Below the pieces are notes generated by a model. The model had not been told where the DNA came from. It saw only the letters and a list, made by a program, of their open reading frames with translations, and made no database searches. A DNA stretch of 64,000 bases from Trichomonas vaginalis G3. Taxonomy: Eukaryota; Parabasalia; Trichomonadida; Trichomonadidae. Location: NCBI RefSeq assembly GCF_026262505.1, contig NC_067203.1, positions 27,261,411 through 27,325,410 of the forward strand, in the 5' to 3' direction. Position numbers and translations under genes: made by a program. Of this stretch, positions 47,545-57,061 are shown piece by piece; position 1 is the stretch's first letter, and each line of letters starts with the position of its first letter.

Positions 47545-48486
47545 TCACAAGCGTTTTACATGAATTGTACGATGTATATTTGAAATCCTAAACAATTTCG
47601 TAGCTTCTATTTCTTCTTTTAGTACATCGAATGTTTTAACGATACCGAAAGTTTCTTTATACTTCTTCTTGACGTCAGATAAAAGGAAATCGTCAGCAGT
47701 TGGATAGTTTTTGTTCAGAAATTCTAACATGTCCATTTTATTTTCTACCGGCTTCTCTGCTTCTTTCTTTAAGTCTGCATAGTCGTTTCGCATTCTTTCT
47801 ATCTCTTTGACTGAGTAGTTATATTTTCTTATTGCTGCTTTACATTTTGAACATTGCGGCATCGTTTTTGCGTTATACATTGAAATAAAACCAGCTAGAA
47901 CAACTAAGGCGTCAATGGTTTTCTTTAACTCAAAAGCTGCTGGTTTTATCTGTTCATTCCATACTTTACCTCTTCTATCTTTATCTCTTATCTGCCATAC
48001 ACATTTTGCAACTAATGAAACAAAGTTATCGTATGTCTTAAATTCTTCGGATTTGTAAAGGTCAGAAATATTTTTATAAACCATGTCGCAATCTTTGTCC
48101 ATAACTTTATGGTTGCAATGAAAACCAAGGAATTCATAATTTACTTTACGTATGAATTTCTTAATTTCTACTGAGTCAGTTGCTTTGACTTCAATTTCGT
48201 CGAATTCAGGAATAGTTAGTTTTTGCTGCTGAATTTCAGGTAGTTTAGGCAAATGGTCGATGAGGTCCTCCATTTCATAAAGATACTGTTCATTTGTTTC
48301 ATCTTTCGCACTACAGTCTAAATTACTTGTTAAAAGTTCTTGCTTTATCTTCTGGATTTCTGTTTCAAAAGTATATGAAGAAGGAATAAAGCTTTTCATC
48401 TCTACCAACATTGACGTAGGATTCATGACTAGCGAGTTTGGTGCTGTAGTTGTTTGAATTGTTGTTGTGCCGATTGTTGAAATCAT
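47545..48486 (-). CDS. Unknown 313-residue helical protein with a CxxC pair
   Basis: Intact frame with ATG at 48486 and a Thr-rich N-terminus. It is largely helical: a charged segment at 45-95, then KFIRKVNYEFLGFHCNHKVM with Cys/His residues, a hydrophobic segment (TIDALVVLAGFISMY) near residue 200, and PQCSKCKAAIRKYN that could bind metal with the earlier Cys/His. A charged coiled coil follows. A decayed copy lies in Maverick 1 (18.25-19.22 kb), so this gene is a stable part of the family. It is bounded by palindromic modules on both sides. Function unknown. Confidence 0.7.
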   Translation of the reverse strand: MISTIGTTTIQTTTAPNSLVMNPTSMLVEMKSFIPSSYTFETEIQKIKQELLTSNLDCSAKDETNEQYLYEMEDLIDHLPKLPEIQQQKLTIPEFDEIEVKATDSVEIKKFIRKVNYEFLGFHCNHKVMDKDCDMVYKNISDLYKSEEFKTYDNFVSLVAKCVWQIRDKDRRGKVWNEQIKPAAFELKKTIDALVVLAGFISMYNAKTMPQCSKCKAAIRKYNYSVKEIERMRNDYADLKKEAEKPVENKMDMLEFLNKNYPTADDFLLSDVKKKYKETFGIVKTFDVLKEEIEATKLFRISNIHRTIHVKRL

Positions 48487-48567
48487 ATCTTTTATACAAA
48501 ATAAAAAAATAAATAATTTTAAAACTAACTTTATTTTTCTATCTTAAGGAAATTCATGAAAATTCGT

Positions 48568-48617
48568 GAGGGTGAGAAAACAGGTGAGAAAACGGGTGAG
48601 ATCTCACCTCTTCACCT
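48568..48617. repeat. Palindromic intergenic module, copy 10 (reverse)
   Basis: Reverse orientation, core GGTGAGATCTCACC preceded by GGTGAGAAAACAGGTGAGAA. It lies between the integrase stop and the start of the 313-residue protein. Confidence 0.85.
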
Positions 48618-48717
48618 AAAATATATTTTTGGTGTAAATTTATGACAAAAATAAATGGTACCATTAATAATACATGACTGTTCTCATTCATGTCTGATTT
48701 ACATCTAATGAAAAAGT

Positions 48718-49803
48718 TTAGAAGAATTTTCTTATTCTTTCTGGCTTATTTTTGTCTTTCCAGTACTCCCGCTCTAATGGTCCCAGATGTGTTGGCTTTG
48801 ACTCTCTCAAGTTCTTAGATGGTATAACATCTTCAACGCCTCCTTCATATCTTACTTTATAAGTGTCATCGTTTATGTTGTAGCCAAGTATTTCAATAAC
48901 CACTCCTCGCTTTGCTTCGTCAATGGTTTCAGCAAGTTTGCCATTACTACTTTCGACTAATTTGTGACGAGGGTAAAACGCAATAGAGTCGTCAGCAGCT
49001 TTTATAAGATATCCATTACCTTGCGTAGAGTCTACGATATAATAGTTTCTACTTAACCTTAAACGTTTCTTTGTCAACGGTTTGTCGTCAAGAACTACAC
49101 GAACTTTTGTACCAGGAATGAGGGTAAATTGTGTTGAATTTCTGATATTTTGTGTTTGGCTTCGTTTCTTTTGTATATACTTTTCTTCTTGTTGTTGTGT
49201 CATTGAATTTGGTGTATGCCCTGTTGTAGAATGTGTTGAGGAATTGTAAACTTCGATGAAATGTTTCATTGTTTCTTCGGTAAAGTCTCGCTCTTGGTTT
49301 AAATCTCTGAGCGTTCTTATGAAGCGGTTTATGATGCCGAGTATGTTATGGTTATGGTCTTCAGTAGTGTAGTGAGTTATGTTATGCTTAATGAGAAAAT
49401 CTGTGATTTCATTGCTGAGGTATGCACTGTCTTGGTCTGATGTTAAAGTACTTGGGCTATGTTCTGCTACAAACTTTTGTAAAACTCTTAACACTTCACG
49501 AGTTCCTTTATTTTTCATTATATACGCAAAAGCTTTACGAGTGTTAACATTAATGAAGATGAGGAATGGTTTATGTCCTCCTTTTCTGCTTTGAATGAGA
49601 GTGTCAAATTGGTATGCGTCAGGAGTGTTGGAGTAAATTGGTAAAAAGTAGTCGTAAGGGTTTATTTTTGTTTGATGTACAACATTTTTGTCAAAGAACC
49701 TTTTCACTTCAGCTCTGTTAGTAAATCCCCAACTCTTTGCAGCTTCATTGAACTTCTTAAATGACCTCCATGGATGTTGTTCGAATACTTCTTTCAAGCT
49801 CAT
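48718..49803 (-). CDS. Maverick integrase (rve) with chromodomain-like C-terminus
   Basis: A 361-codon intact frame. Residues 1-45 form a helical N-terminal domain (EQHPWRSFKKFNEAAKSWGF). Residues about 60-190 are the rve (RNase H-like) core: YQFDTLIQSRKGGHKPFLIF around the first acidic residue, STLTSDQDSAYLSNEI around the second, and NHNILGIINRFIRTLRDLNQ in the last helix. Residues about 240-290 resemble an SH3-like DNA-binding fold, and residues about 300-350 (VEILGYNINDDTYKVRYEGG) resemble a chromodomain, a known feature of Maverick integrases. It inserts the element into host DNA, giving the 5-bp duplication seen at the ends. Confidence 0.88.
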   Translation of the reverse strand: MSLKEVFEQHPWRSFKKFNEAAKSWGFTNRAEVKRFFDKNVVHQTKINPYDYFLPIYSNTPDAYQFDTLIQSRKGGHKPFLIFINVNTRKAFAYIMKNKGTREVLRVLQKFVAEHSPSTLTSDQDSAYLSNEITDFLIKHNITHYTTEDHNHNILGIINRFIRTLRDLNQERDFTEETMKHFIEVYNSSTHSTTGHTPNSMTQQQEEKYIQKKRSQTQNIRNSTQFTLIPGTKVRVVLDDKPLTKKRLRLSRNYYIVDSTQGNGYLIKAADDSIAFYPRHKLVESSNGKLAETIDEAKRGVVIEILGYNINDDTYKVRYEGGVEDVIPSKNLRESKPTHLGPLEREYWKDKNKPERIRKFF

Positions 49804-49843
49804 TTATGTAAAGTTAAAGATTTTATTCTAGGCTCAAGCGCGT

Positions 49844-52800
49844 TCATTGAACGCGGTACCATGCGAATATAGTCACAAATGGTGGCATATAATCTGCACC
49901 CGAGCCTGTTGGATTTGTTGTGAAAGTATGGACATGATTTCCTCCCGGTTCGGTTTGTCGAAAAATCTTTTTTGCTGCATTGTTATAAGATGGAGATAAA
50001 ACGTCATTGCCAGCTTCATACTCTGAGTTGTATAATGGGTGGTCTCTTAATGAGTGGCTATGGTCGCCAGAAAAGTTTGTAGTTCCTGTATGAGTGTGCG
50101 GTGGAAGGTTTGCTTCAGTAATTTTCTTCGAACCTCCTGTTTGCTTTGAAGAGTTAGCACAGTATAAGAATTTGTCTACAATCTGCTGCCATGTACCAAA
50201 ACCTAAAACACTTGCTGGATTTGTTGAATTCATTGACGTATAAATAGAGCCTATAGGATATAATGTTTGAAGAATCTGAGCCTTTATTGTTTGAAGTTCA
50301 TGTTTAACATTTATAAATCCTTTGCCATCTACAATATTTATATTGTTTGTTATTAAACCATTAGGAAAAGTAGGAGGATTAATTCTTTGTTCATGTACAG
50401 TTGCACCGTTTCTTCCTGTTTTTGTTACTATTTCGATGCATACCTTAATTTCTTTAATCTTGATTGTTTGAAATTCTTCATGTGTATGGTTCTTGTCGGC
50501 TTTTCCATTAAGCGCAGCATTTACTTCCGACTTCTTTGCATAATTTTCATCTACATAAGTTTTGTCGGCTTTCTTATCTAACATTGCTGGTAGTTCATGT
50601 GTTTCAAAGTTTCTGGCATGACCTTCGATATTCCTGCAACTGTTATCTAAATTGTTAAGAGTATCTTTTACGCTTGTACTCGGATTCTCTAAAGGTGCAC
50701 TTGAACCCAAATCATAGTTCAATATTATGTCGTCTGCTCTAACAGTAGTGAAGGATTTATGTGTATGTTCTTTGTCAGCTTTCTTATCTAACATTGCTGG
50801 TAGTTCATGTGTTTCAAAGTTTCTGGCATGACCTTCAATGTTCATACATTTACTATTTAAGGAGTTTAGTGTATCTTTTACGCTTGTACTTGAATTCTCT
50901 AAAGGTGCACTTGAACCAAGGGTATAGTTCAATATTATGTCGTCTGCTCTAACAGTAGTGAAGGATTCATGTGTATGATTCTTGTCGGCTTTACTGTCTA
51001 ATGTAGCTTGAAGTTCATTTATATCGGAGATGTTGTGTTTATGAGATTTCAAAACTTTGTTCATTGCTTCGAGTTCAACTTTGTCAGCTTTACTTTTAAT
51101 AGCATCTTCAAACGTTATTTTTGACTTAACTCTCAAAGTAAATCTTGGTTCAACTAATACACCTTTAACAGAGAAAGTAGAGGCATAAATTTCATCGTTA
51201 TAACTAAATGCTTCTAGCGCTTTACCCGTGTCATAATGTACAGTACAGCTTATGTCATAACCTTTAGCACGAATGTATTTATATCTTCTTTCATTAACAT
51301 CTTCAGTGCTTATTTGTTCATCCTGTGTTAAATATCCATGGTAGTCCGTTATAATCTGTTCGTCTGAAGTTATATAATGAACGTGGTTTTTATCTGCTTT
51401 TTGTGAAAGAAGTTCAACAACTTTTGCTTCACTTATGTTACCAGTGTCACTTTCATTTATTTTTGTCAGCATTGCGTTCAAAACTTCATAAAGACTAACT
51501 ACTTCTTTTGGTTCTTGAAACAATGAGTCAAAAGTCTTTCTTAACATTACATCTTCAACTGTTATGACTGAGTCAATACCTTTCTCTTTTATTGTCTTAG
51601 CTAACTGACCTAAAACAACGAACATATAGTCTAAAATATTATCTTCAGTGTTAAACACTATACAGTTTTCACGAATTGTTGTGTTTGTTGCTGTTAAAAC
51701 TTCTTTAAACTCAGGATATATATTCAGTAGATTTTCAACAATTGTTTGAACCACCTGTCCTCCTTCATCTAAATCTCTTGCTGCCATTAAAGGATGTAAA
51801 TTAATTGGTTCAATAATTCCGAGACGAGGGTTGTAAGCAAGTCCGTCGAACATATTTTTACGTTTGAGTGCCCAGTTAGTTAGTTTCTTTGTATTATATG
51901 TTACTTTACCCCATAAATTTTTGAGACCGTCAAAGAAACTTCCTGTATTTCCATGTAATTTAGCAAACTCAACATAAAACTTCATGCTATCTATGCCACC
52001 AAGAAAAGCCCAGAGTGCATCTATCTCACTTTGCATGGTTATAAGAGATGCAGTTGTTACACCTGATGAAAATAAAGTAAACAACCACCCTAACCAACTC
52101 TTACCTGCTCCACTTTGTTCTACTTTCACAAAATCACTGATATGACTTTTTAAGTATTCTTTCGTAAGTAATGTGTCTCCAGGTGTAACGTCTCTAACGA
52201 TATTATCTCCGTCAAAAGTCAATGTTCTAACTTGTGTCCGTGCAGCCTTTATTTTAAGGCATGCATAGTCTGGTGTTTGAGGAGCAGAAGGCTCGATGTA
52301 TGTAATTTTAAAGAAATCGTCATAATTTTTCTTAAAGGTTTCATATGTTGTTTTGAATGTATTGAACCTCATTATTATATCAAGAAGTTTTGTCAATGAG
52401 TCAGCAATTGCTTCATCTACTGTTGACGTTTTGAGTTTTATTTCTGCTGAGTCGTTTATGAATGGTACTTGACATTGAGTTGTATATGGGTCAAATCCTG
52501 TAGGACCCAAATGAAGCAAGTAGTCTAAAATATCACGAACAGACTTTGAGACAGTTGTGTCGTTCTTCATGACGATTTCACCATTTACAATGAATGGCAT
52601 AGTACATGAAGTTATTTGTGGGTCAAAACCAGAAGGATTGAAATGAAGCATATAGTTCAGCGCCTCATACACTGACTTATACACTGTTTCATTATTTTTT
52701 GACACAATTTCACCATTTACAATGAATGGCATTGTCGAAGGAGTTGTTTTTGTATCGAACCCTGAAGGATTGAAGTTAAGAATGCTTTCAAGAGCTTCAT

Positions 52801-53035
52801 ATACAGACCTATAAACAGTTGTGTCGTTCTTCATGACGATTTCACCATTTACAATGAATGGCATAGTACATGGAGTTAAAATAGGGTCAAACTTTTCATA
52901 GTCCTTCCATGTTATATATTTCTCAGTATTTCCATCAGAAATAACAATATATTTGTCAGTAAGTGTGAGAGAGTATTGACCAAAATATAAACGTTTAGCT
53001 CTGTCAGCTTCATACGCATATGCAGCTATACTCAT
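49844..53035 (-). CDS. 1063-residue phage tail-fibre-like protein
   Basis: An intact frame. Residues about 50-200 contain four copies of a module with TMPFIVNGEIVMKNDTTVY and an FNPSGFD link. Residues about 275-500 look globular and helical. From about 590 on, KADKNHTH and related segments repeat between units (FTTVRADDIILNYTLGSSAP occurs twice), typical of trimeric tail fibres. The last 140 residues are the tip: LYPIGSIYTSMNSTNPASVL, GFGTW, NLPPHTHTG, GDHSHSLRDH, GGNHVHTFTT, nearly the same as in the 432-residue fibre of Maverick 1. Tips with paired HxH motifs bind metal in phage fibres. The likely role is attachment to the host cell. Confidence 0.85.
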   Translation of the reverse strand: MSIAAYAYEADRAKRLYFGQYSLTLTDKYIVISDGNTEKYITWKDYEKFDPILTPCTMPFIVNGEIVMKNDTTVYRSVYEALESILNFNPSGFDTKTTPSTMPFIVNGEIVSKNNETVYKSVYEALNYMLHFNPSGFDPQITSCTMPFIVNGEIVMKNDTTVSKSVRDILDYLLHLGPTGFDPYTTQCQVPFINDSAEIKLKTSTVDEAIADSLTKLLDIIMRFNTFKTTYETFKKNYDDFFKITYIEPSAPQTPDYACLKIKAARTQVRTLTFDGDNIVRDVTPGDTLLTKEYLKSHISDFVKVEQSGAGKSWLGWLFTLFSSGVTTASLITMQSEIDALWAFLGGIDSMKFYVEFAKLHGNTGSFFDGLKNLWGKVTYNTKKLTNWALKRKNMFDGLAYNPRLGIIEPINLHPLMAARDLDEGGQVVQTIVENLLNIYPEFKEVLTATNTTIRENCIVFNTEDNILDYMFVVLGQLAKTIKEKGIDSVITVEDVMLRKTFDSLFQEPKEVVSLYEVLNAMLTKINESDTGNISEAKVVELLSQKADKNHVHYITSDEQIITDYHGYLTQDEQISTEDVNERRYKYIRAKGYDISCTVHYDTGKALEAFSYNDEIYASTFSVKGVLVEPRFTLRVKSKITFEDAIKSKADKVELEAMNKVLKSHKHNISDINELQATLDSKADKNHTHESFTTVRADDIILNYTLGSSAPLENSSTSVKDTLNSLNSKCMNIEGHARNFETHELPAMLDKKADKEHTHKSFTTVRADDIILNYDLGSSAPLENPSTSVKDTLNNLDNSCRNIEGHARNFETHELPAMLDKKADKTYVDENYAKKSEVNAALNGKADKNHTHEEFQTIKIKEIKVCIEIVTKTGRNGATVHEQRINPPTFPNGLITNNINIVDGKGFINVKHELQTIKAQILQTLYPIGSIYTSMNSTNPASVLGFGTWQQIVDKFLYCANSSKQTGGSKKITEANLPPHTHTGTTNFSGDHSHSLRDHPLYNSEYEAGNDVLSPSYNNAAKKIFRQTEPGGNHVHTFTTNPTGSGADYMPPFVTIFAWYRVQ

Positions 53036-53053
53036 ATTTTAATGAGAATAAAA

Positions 53054-53829
53054 TGTTGTTCTATTTGCAAAGTACAGACCCAAACGAATACGGGACAGTA
53101 AAGCTACAAACAAACTTAGGTCTACAGAATGAGGCGCTTGCATTCAGAATGGTTGACTTCAATACTATCGCTTTTCGTTATAACAGATGAAACAGATTTC
53201 ATGGAGATTGAAATAGATGGAAAGAAGCACGAAATAAGATTTCACAATAATGTAGAATATAAGATGGAAACATTAGCTGGAGTGTTAAATGCTCTCATAA
53301 ATACTACAATAAACAAGGATAACGAAGAAAACTTAATGAATGTTAAACTTATTGCAGGAGTTTTGAAGTTCAGTTATGCGAAGGAGTTTAAGATAACACG
53401 AATGAGTCATAGAGTACAACTTCTTTTGGGTGCATACCATATGACATTTCCTTTGAAAAGTGTTGACAAAACGATTGAGATGAAATCTGTTCCATACGTA
53501 TGTTATGGTAATTGTTTTTATACATTGAGTCTAAAATAGCTAATGTCACAGGCATTTCAGGAGTTAATAGTAAAGGTTCAGTAGAATATAAATCCTTCTG
53601 TTATGCAGTCAATTCAATGTTCATTCCAAACGTTCCTGTCATAGCAACTCATTTAGGTAAATGGGTTCGCATTAGTCCTCATAATTTGAAAGACATGCAA
53701 TTCAGACTTGTTGACTTTCAAGGAGAGCCTGTAGAACTGAAGGCACCAGTGCGAATGACTGTTGAAGTTGACTTTTTAGAAAATATTAAATGCAACAGCT
53801 TACAAGAGAACTCAGAGCTAAAAATATAA
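53054..53829 (+). pseudogene. Candidate jelly-roll minor virion protein, broken
   Basis: Begins at the ATG at 53054, divergent from the fibre gene. The readable parts are strand-rich. The C-terminal part (VRISPHNLKDMQFRLVDFQG, then EPVELKAPVRMTVEVDFLE) has the style of the final strands of penton or minor capsid proteins of Polinton-like viruses, where a D-x-x-G turn precedes a last strand. That comparison is from memory and should be treated as tentative. The locus is a fossil with about two breaks. Confidence 0.5.
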
Positions 53830-54030
53830 AGTATGAATGTTATGTATTAGGTCATGAACTTTGGTTGTTGCTGTTTGATGAAACAAATGAGTTAGTTATG
53901 TCAGTCAAGAGAACAGAAAAATATTGTGTTAGTGAAAACTGCACCAAAGTCAATAAGATTAGGTTTGCATTATGAAGATGAGTTCGATACTGTTGAAGAA
54001 GTTTTGGATAGATACAAATTGCTAACTTGA
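53790..54030 (+). pseudogene. Small unknown protein gene, broken
   Basis: ATG at 53790 overlaps the end of the previous locus. The predicted N-terminal part (QQLTRELRAKNIKYECYVLG, HELWLLLFDETNELVM) alternates helix and strand. The locus ends near 54030 and has about one break. No family recognised. Confidence 0.45.
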
Positions 54031-54049
54031 AATTTTTTGACTGACTGCT

Positions 54050-54520
54050 TTAATTTACTAAAACATATTTCAAACAAAGTTTATATTCTGTTGAAAGTTT
54101 TGTATACTCGTTCGAATATTTATACTTAAACTCAACTCCTGTAGTTCCTGGTGTTTCAATGATGCGGATGTTACCTATTTTCATGAATAGTGGAGTTTGA
54201 CCACAGCATTCGATTTCAGGGTCGAGATAGTCAATGACACATTGTTTCCCTGTTATTCGTGAGATAACATTTTCAAGGTCCTCCTTTGTTAGAATTATTT
54301 GGTTCTTGCTTATAAGATTTGTCAAAAGCTTCTTATCGTCTTTGAGTAAAATTGTTTGGTATAACTGAAGAAGGTAATGGTCTACGTTATCTGAAGGATT
54401 TGTTTGAACATTTGTGTAAGGGTTGTCGTTGGCTTCTCTTGAAAGAATTTGGTCCAGTGGTGGATACTCTAACTTAACATCTGATGTAGCGTTAGCGTTT
54501 GAAGCTGAGTTTAAATTCAC
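54050..54520 (-). CDS. Unknown 156-residue protein
   Basis: A continuous frame whose upstream end has no ATG, so the start is unsettled. The N-terminal 45 residues are Asn/Ser-rich and probably disordered. A helical part (DHYLLQLYQTILLKDDKKLL, TNLISKNQIILTKEDLENVI) follows, and the C-terminal third is strand-rich (PLFMKIGNIRIIETPGTTGV). It is convergent with the genes at 53054-54030 and divergent from the gene at 54571. No family recognised. Confidence 0.55.
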   Translation of the reverse strand: MNLNSASNANATSDVKLEYPPLDQILSREANDNPYTNVQTNPSDNVDHYLLQLYQTILLKDDKKLLTNLISKNQIILTKEDLENVISRITGKQCVIDYLDPEIECCGQTPLFMKIGNIRIIETPGTTGVEFKYKYSNEYTKLSTEYKLCLKYVLVN

Positions 54521-54570
54521 GGATTTCAGCTCTGGTTCTTTCTTTCAAACACTCTGAACTATAGTTCTTT

Positions 54571-55089
54571 ATGACAATATTGTTTGTCGTTCGTGAGTCA
54601 ACATTTGATGTTGGTTCAATTGGAACATTAACGGCACCAGCTAAGATGGATTTGCTTCTCATTTCATATAGAATAAAAACCTTTTATATGTATGAAATGA
54701 ACAATATACTCGACAAGGGTTTGAATGTAAAGCTAACGAATGAAAATATTGTTGAATTCACTGAGACAGGTGCTGTGTATAAAGATGTAGAACTACTGAA
54801 CAAAAGAGCTAAGGGAAGAAGCAGGAACATGAACAAAGGGTGGAAGCCTATAAAAATTTATGTCAATGATGGCTCAGGAGGTTCAAACATAAAGTATGCA
54901 GAAAGTTATAGAGTTTATGCTCTCAAAGGTGAAAAGCCTTCATTTAAGAACAGCTATTCTAACGCATATCCTCAAAAGCTAACGGATGGGGAAGTGGATG
55001 ATATGAATGACAGCAAAAATATTAACAGAAATGGCGACAGAGATGCATGGAATTTGTTTACCATCAGTCAATTGAAGGTTAAACTTTAA
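54571..55089 (+). CDS. Unknown 172-residue protein
   Basis: Intact frame with ATG at 54571. It begins with a hydrophobic strand (MTILFVVRES), then a strand-rich region to about residue 115 (PIKIYVNDGSGGSNIKYAES), and a charged C-terminal part ending LFTISQLKVKL. It overlaps the stop of the ATPase locus by four bases, tail to tail. The fold looks globular and beta-rich; a minor virion protein is possible. I looked here for the adenovirus-like protease and did not find its His-Asp-Cys pattern. Confidence 0.6.
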   Translation: MTILFVVRESTFDVGSIGTLTAPAKMDLLLISYRIKTFYMYEMNNILDKGLNVKLTNENIVEFTETGAVYKDVELLNKRAKGRSRNMNKGWKPIKIYVNDGSGGSNIKYAESYRVYALKGEKPSFKNSYSNAYPQKLTDGEVDDMNDSKNINRNGDRDAWNLFTISQLKVKL

Positions 55090-55966
55090 AACAATGTTGG
55101 TCGTTCCCATGGAATATTTTTGACTTTAATGGTATTAGTCATGATATGAATCTCAAGGTATGAACGAGGAGAGATGAGAGACTTATATGCTTCCCAAATT
55201 TCTTCAAAAGGTAATGTTATACCTGACTGTTTCCAAATGAGTTCAATATCATAGCGTGAGAAACCTTGAAAGATAACGAAGTCAGTTATGAGACGTTTTA
55301 TGTTTAAAGCTAAAAACCTCCATGTTTGCATAAGTATTGCTACAGTTAAGTGGTAATGTCTGACTTTAGTAATGATGTTAGCTAATGGTGAGTCTGGTTT
55401 TGAACTAAACCTTTTCCGGCGAAGTCGTCACAAACGAAGAGTGTTTGAAGGATATTTTTTGAAGGGGTATTTTGAAAGTTTTGATAGAATGTAGTTTGTC
55501 AGTCGTTTCATATCGTAAACTCCTGAGTATGACGTAAGTGGTGTTTGTCAATAATTCTTTCCATCTCCTCAGAAGTCTTTTGCATTCCTGACTGTATAAA
55601 TTCAACGATGGCATAATATTTCCTCTTACGTCGAATGTAACGTTGAAGAAATTCAATGAGTTCACTGTCTGGAACTTTAACGACAGAGGCTTGAACTTTT
55701 GACATAAATGTTTTCGCTGTTGAGTCCATAGAGTCTGAAGTTGCTGATATAATGATTTGGTCATAATATGAGTCATTTCCTAAACGTTCTGTTATGAGTA
55801 TATGACGAATGAGGTTAAATGTCTTACCTGAACCCATCTTTCCACAATAGAAATAACACCATTTGAACAGAACTCATAATCTTGCTGAAAGGAAGAATAA
55901 GAGAAGAGTTAAGTTTGTCTGTAGTTTCATTCATGTCTTCATCTACGTCATGTATTAAATGCTTCA
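55086..55966 (-). pseudogene. A32/FtsK-HerA-type packaging ATPase locus, broken
   Basis: Begins with an ATG at 55966. A central frame has the phosphate-binding loop MGSGKTFNLIRHIL, followed by DQIIISATSD in a strand position and a helical stretch. A later frame (SRYDIELIWKQSGITLPFEE) corresponds to the end of such ATPases. These enzymes pump element DNA into preformed capsids in Polinton-like viruses. A possible remnant of the same gene lies in Maverick 1 near 14.2 kb. The locus is a fossil with about three breaks. Confidence 0.7.
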
Positions 55967-55983
55967 TTTTATCTCCATTAAAA

Positions 55984-56846
55984 ATGCAAGTCAGAAATAT
56001 TCAGAACATAGCACCGAGTCTAACTGACAAGAGTATAAAGATATACTATGAACATGTTATGATGAAACCAACCAAAATTCAAGAAAGTCAGTATACTTAT
56101 GAATATCCAAGACACTGGGTAGAGTATGTAGGAGGTGAGAAAGCTATTGAAATCAGACAGGTTCGAAGTATTCCAGCAGGAAGAACAATATTATTGAAGA
56201 ACTTTAATGTTTTGAGGTATAATGATGAAACAAAGAAGCAAGATAGTTTTCCTGTTGCTGTGTATGTGAACTAGACACAGGAGATGACATGAAAGTTTTT
56301 AATACAAAGCTTCAAACGGTAGTGAGAGAACAACTGACTGCGGAAGGACATCCATTACCTTCAGAAGTTACCATAGCATATAATTTTGAAACAAACTCAA
56401 TAGATTTTAAAGTCGTCTCTGCAAAGAAGTCAGGTTTTACATTTAATGAAGCAGATGTATATTCGAATGAAAACTTCAAAGCTATTGCATGGTTAGATAA
56501 TGACGATTGCTTTAAGAAAATATTTAAATTCAGTGACTCAACGATGTCAATAGATGACCTTCGTGGAATGTTACCATCGACGTTTACAGTAGAAGGTTCA
56601 GCAGGATTGCTTACAAGATTGTCAATTGGTGGTATTTGGTCTCGTGAGAACATTGTTATAAAATCCAGTATAAGTGAATTTGCTGAAGAATCTATATTAT
56701 GTCTTTCAAACTATATGTATTCGCCGCCGAAGCATTATAGTATAACAAACTTTGTCAGTAAGTTTAACATAAGACTTGTCGAACCTTCTTCAATGAAAGA
56801 TGTTGTGCTACCTAAAGATGGAAAGATGGACTCATTATTGAAATGA
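55984..56846 (+). pseudogene. Minor virion protein family, Maverick 2 copy (broken)
   Basis: ATG at 55984, divergent from the ATPase. The N-terminal part has the family signature: SQYTYEYPRHWVEYVGGEKA followed by IEIRQVRSIPAGRTILLKNF. The second part (VTIAYNFETNSIDFKVVSAK, FNEADVYSNENFKAIAWLDN) corresponds to the C-terminal half of the loci at 21008-21869 and 25990-26834 in Maverick 1. Strand-rich composition suits a minor capsid role. About one break. Confidence 0.6.
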
Positions 56847-56863
56847 TTTTAATAGCATATTAA

Positions 56864-57061
56864 ATGAGCTTGTTCTTGAAGGTCATTCATGATGAAATAA
56901 CTGTTGTAGAAGATGTTAGCAATTGTTCAGACATTTTGAAGCGTATAGATGAGATAAGAAAGAAGTTTATGAATGAGAACGTTTATGTTTCATTGACTTT
57001 CTCCAGTAACGAGAACTTTTATGAGATAATATTGAAGAGAGATGATTTTAATATGGTGTAA
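56864..57061 (+). CDS. 65-residue unknown protein
   Basis: A short intact frame whose stop is followed at once by the ATG of the next gene. It has an alpha-beta pattern: LFLKVIHDEITVVED strand, a charged helix (SDILKRIDEIRKKFMN), and VYVSLTFSSNENFYEIILKR strands. Tight linkage to the 175-residue gene suggests they are expressed together. No family recognised. Confidence 0.6.
   Translation: MSLFLKVIHDEITVVEDVSNCSDILKRIDEIRKKFMNENVYVSLTFSSNENFYEIILKRDDFNMV

Noticed and set aside
54571-55089. Adenovirus-like cysteine protease
   Set aside because: Position would suit, but the His-Asp/Glu-Gln-Cys pattern is not visible here or in the other unassigned proteins.
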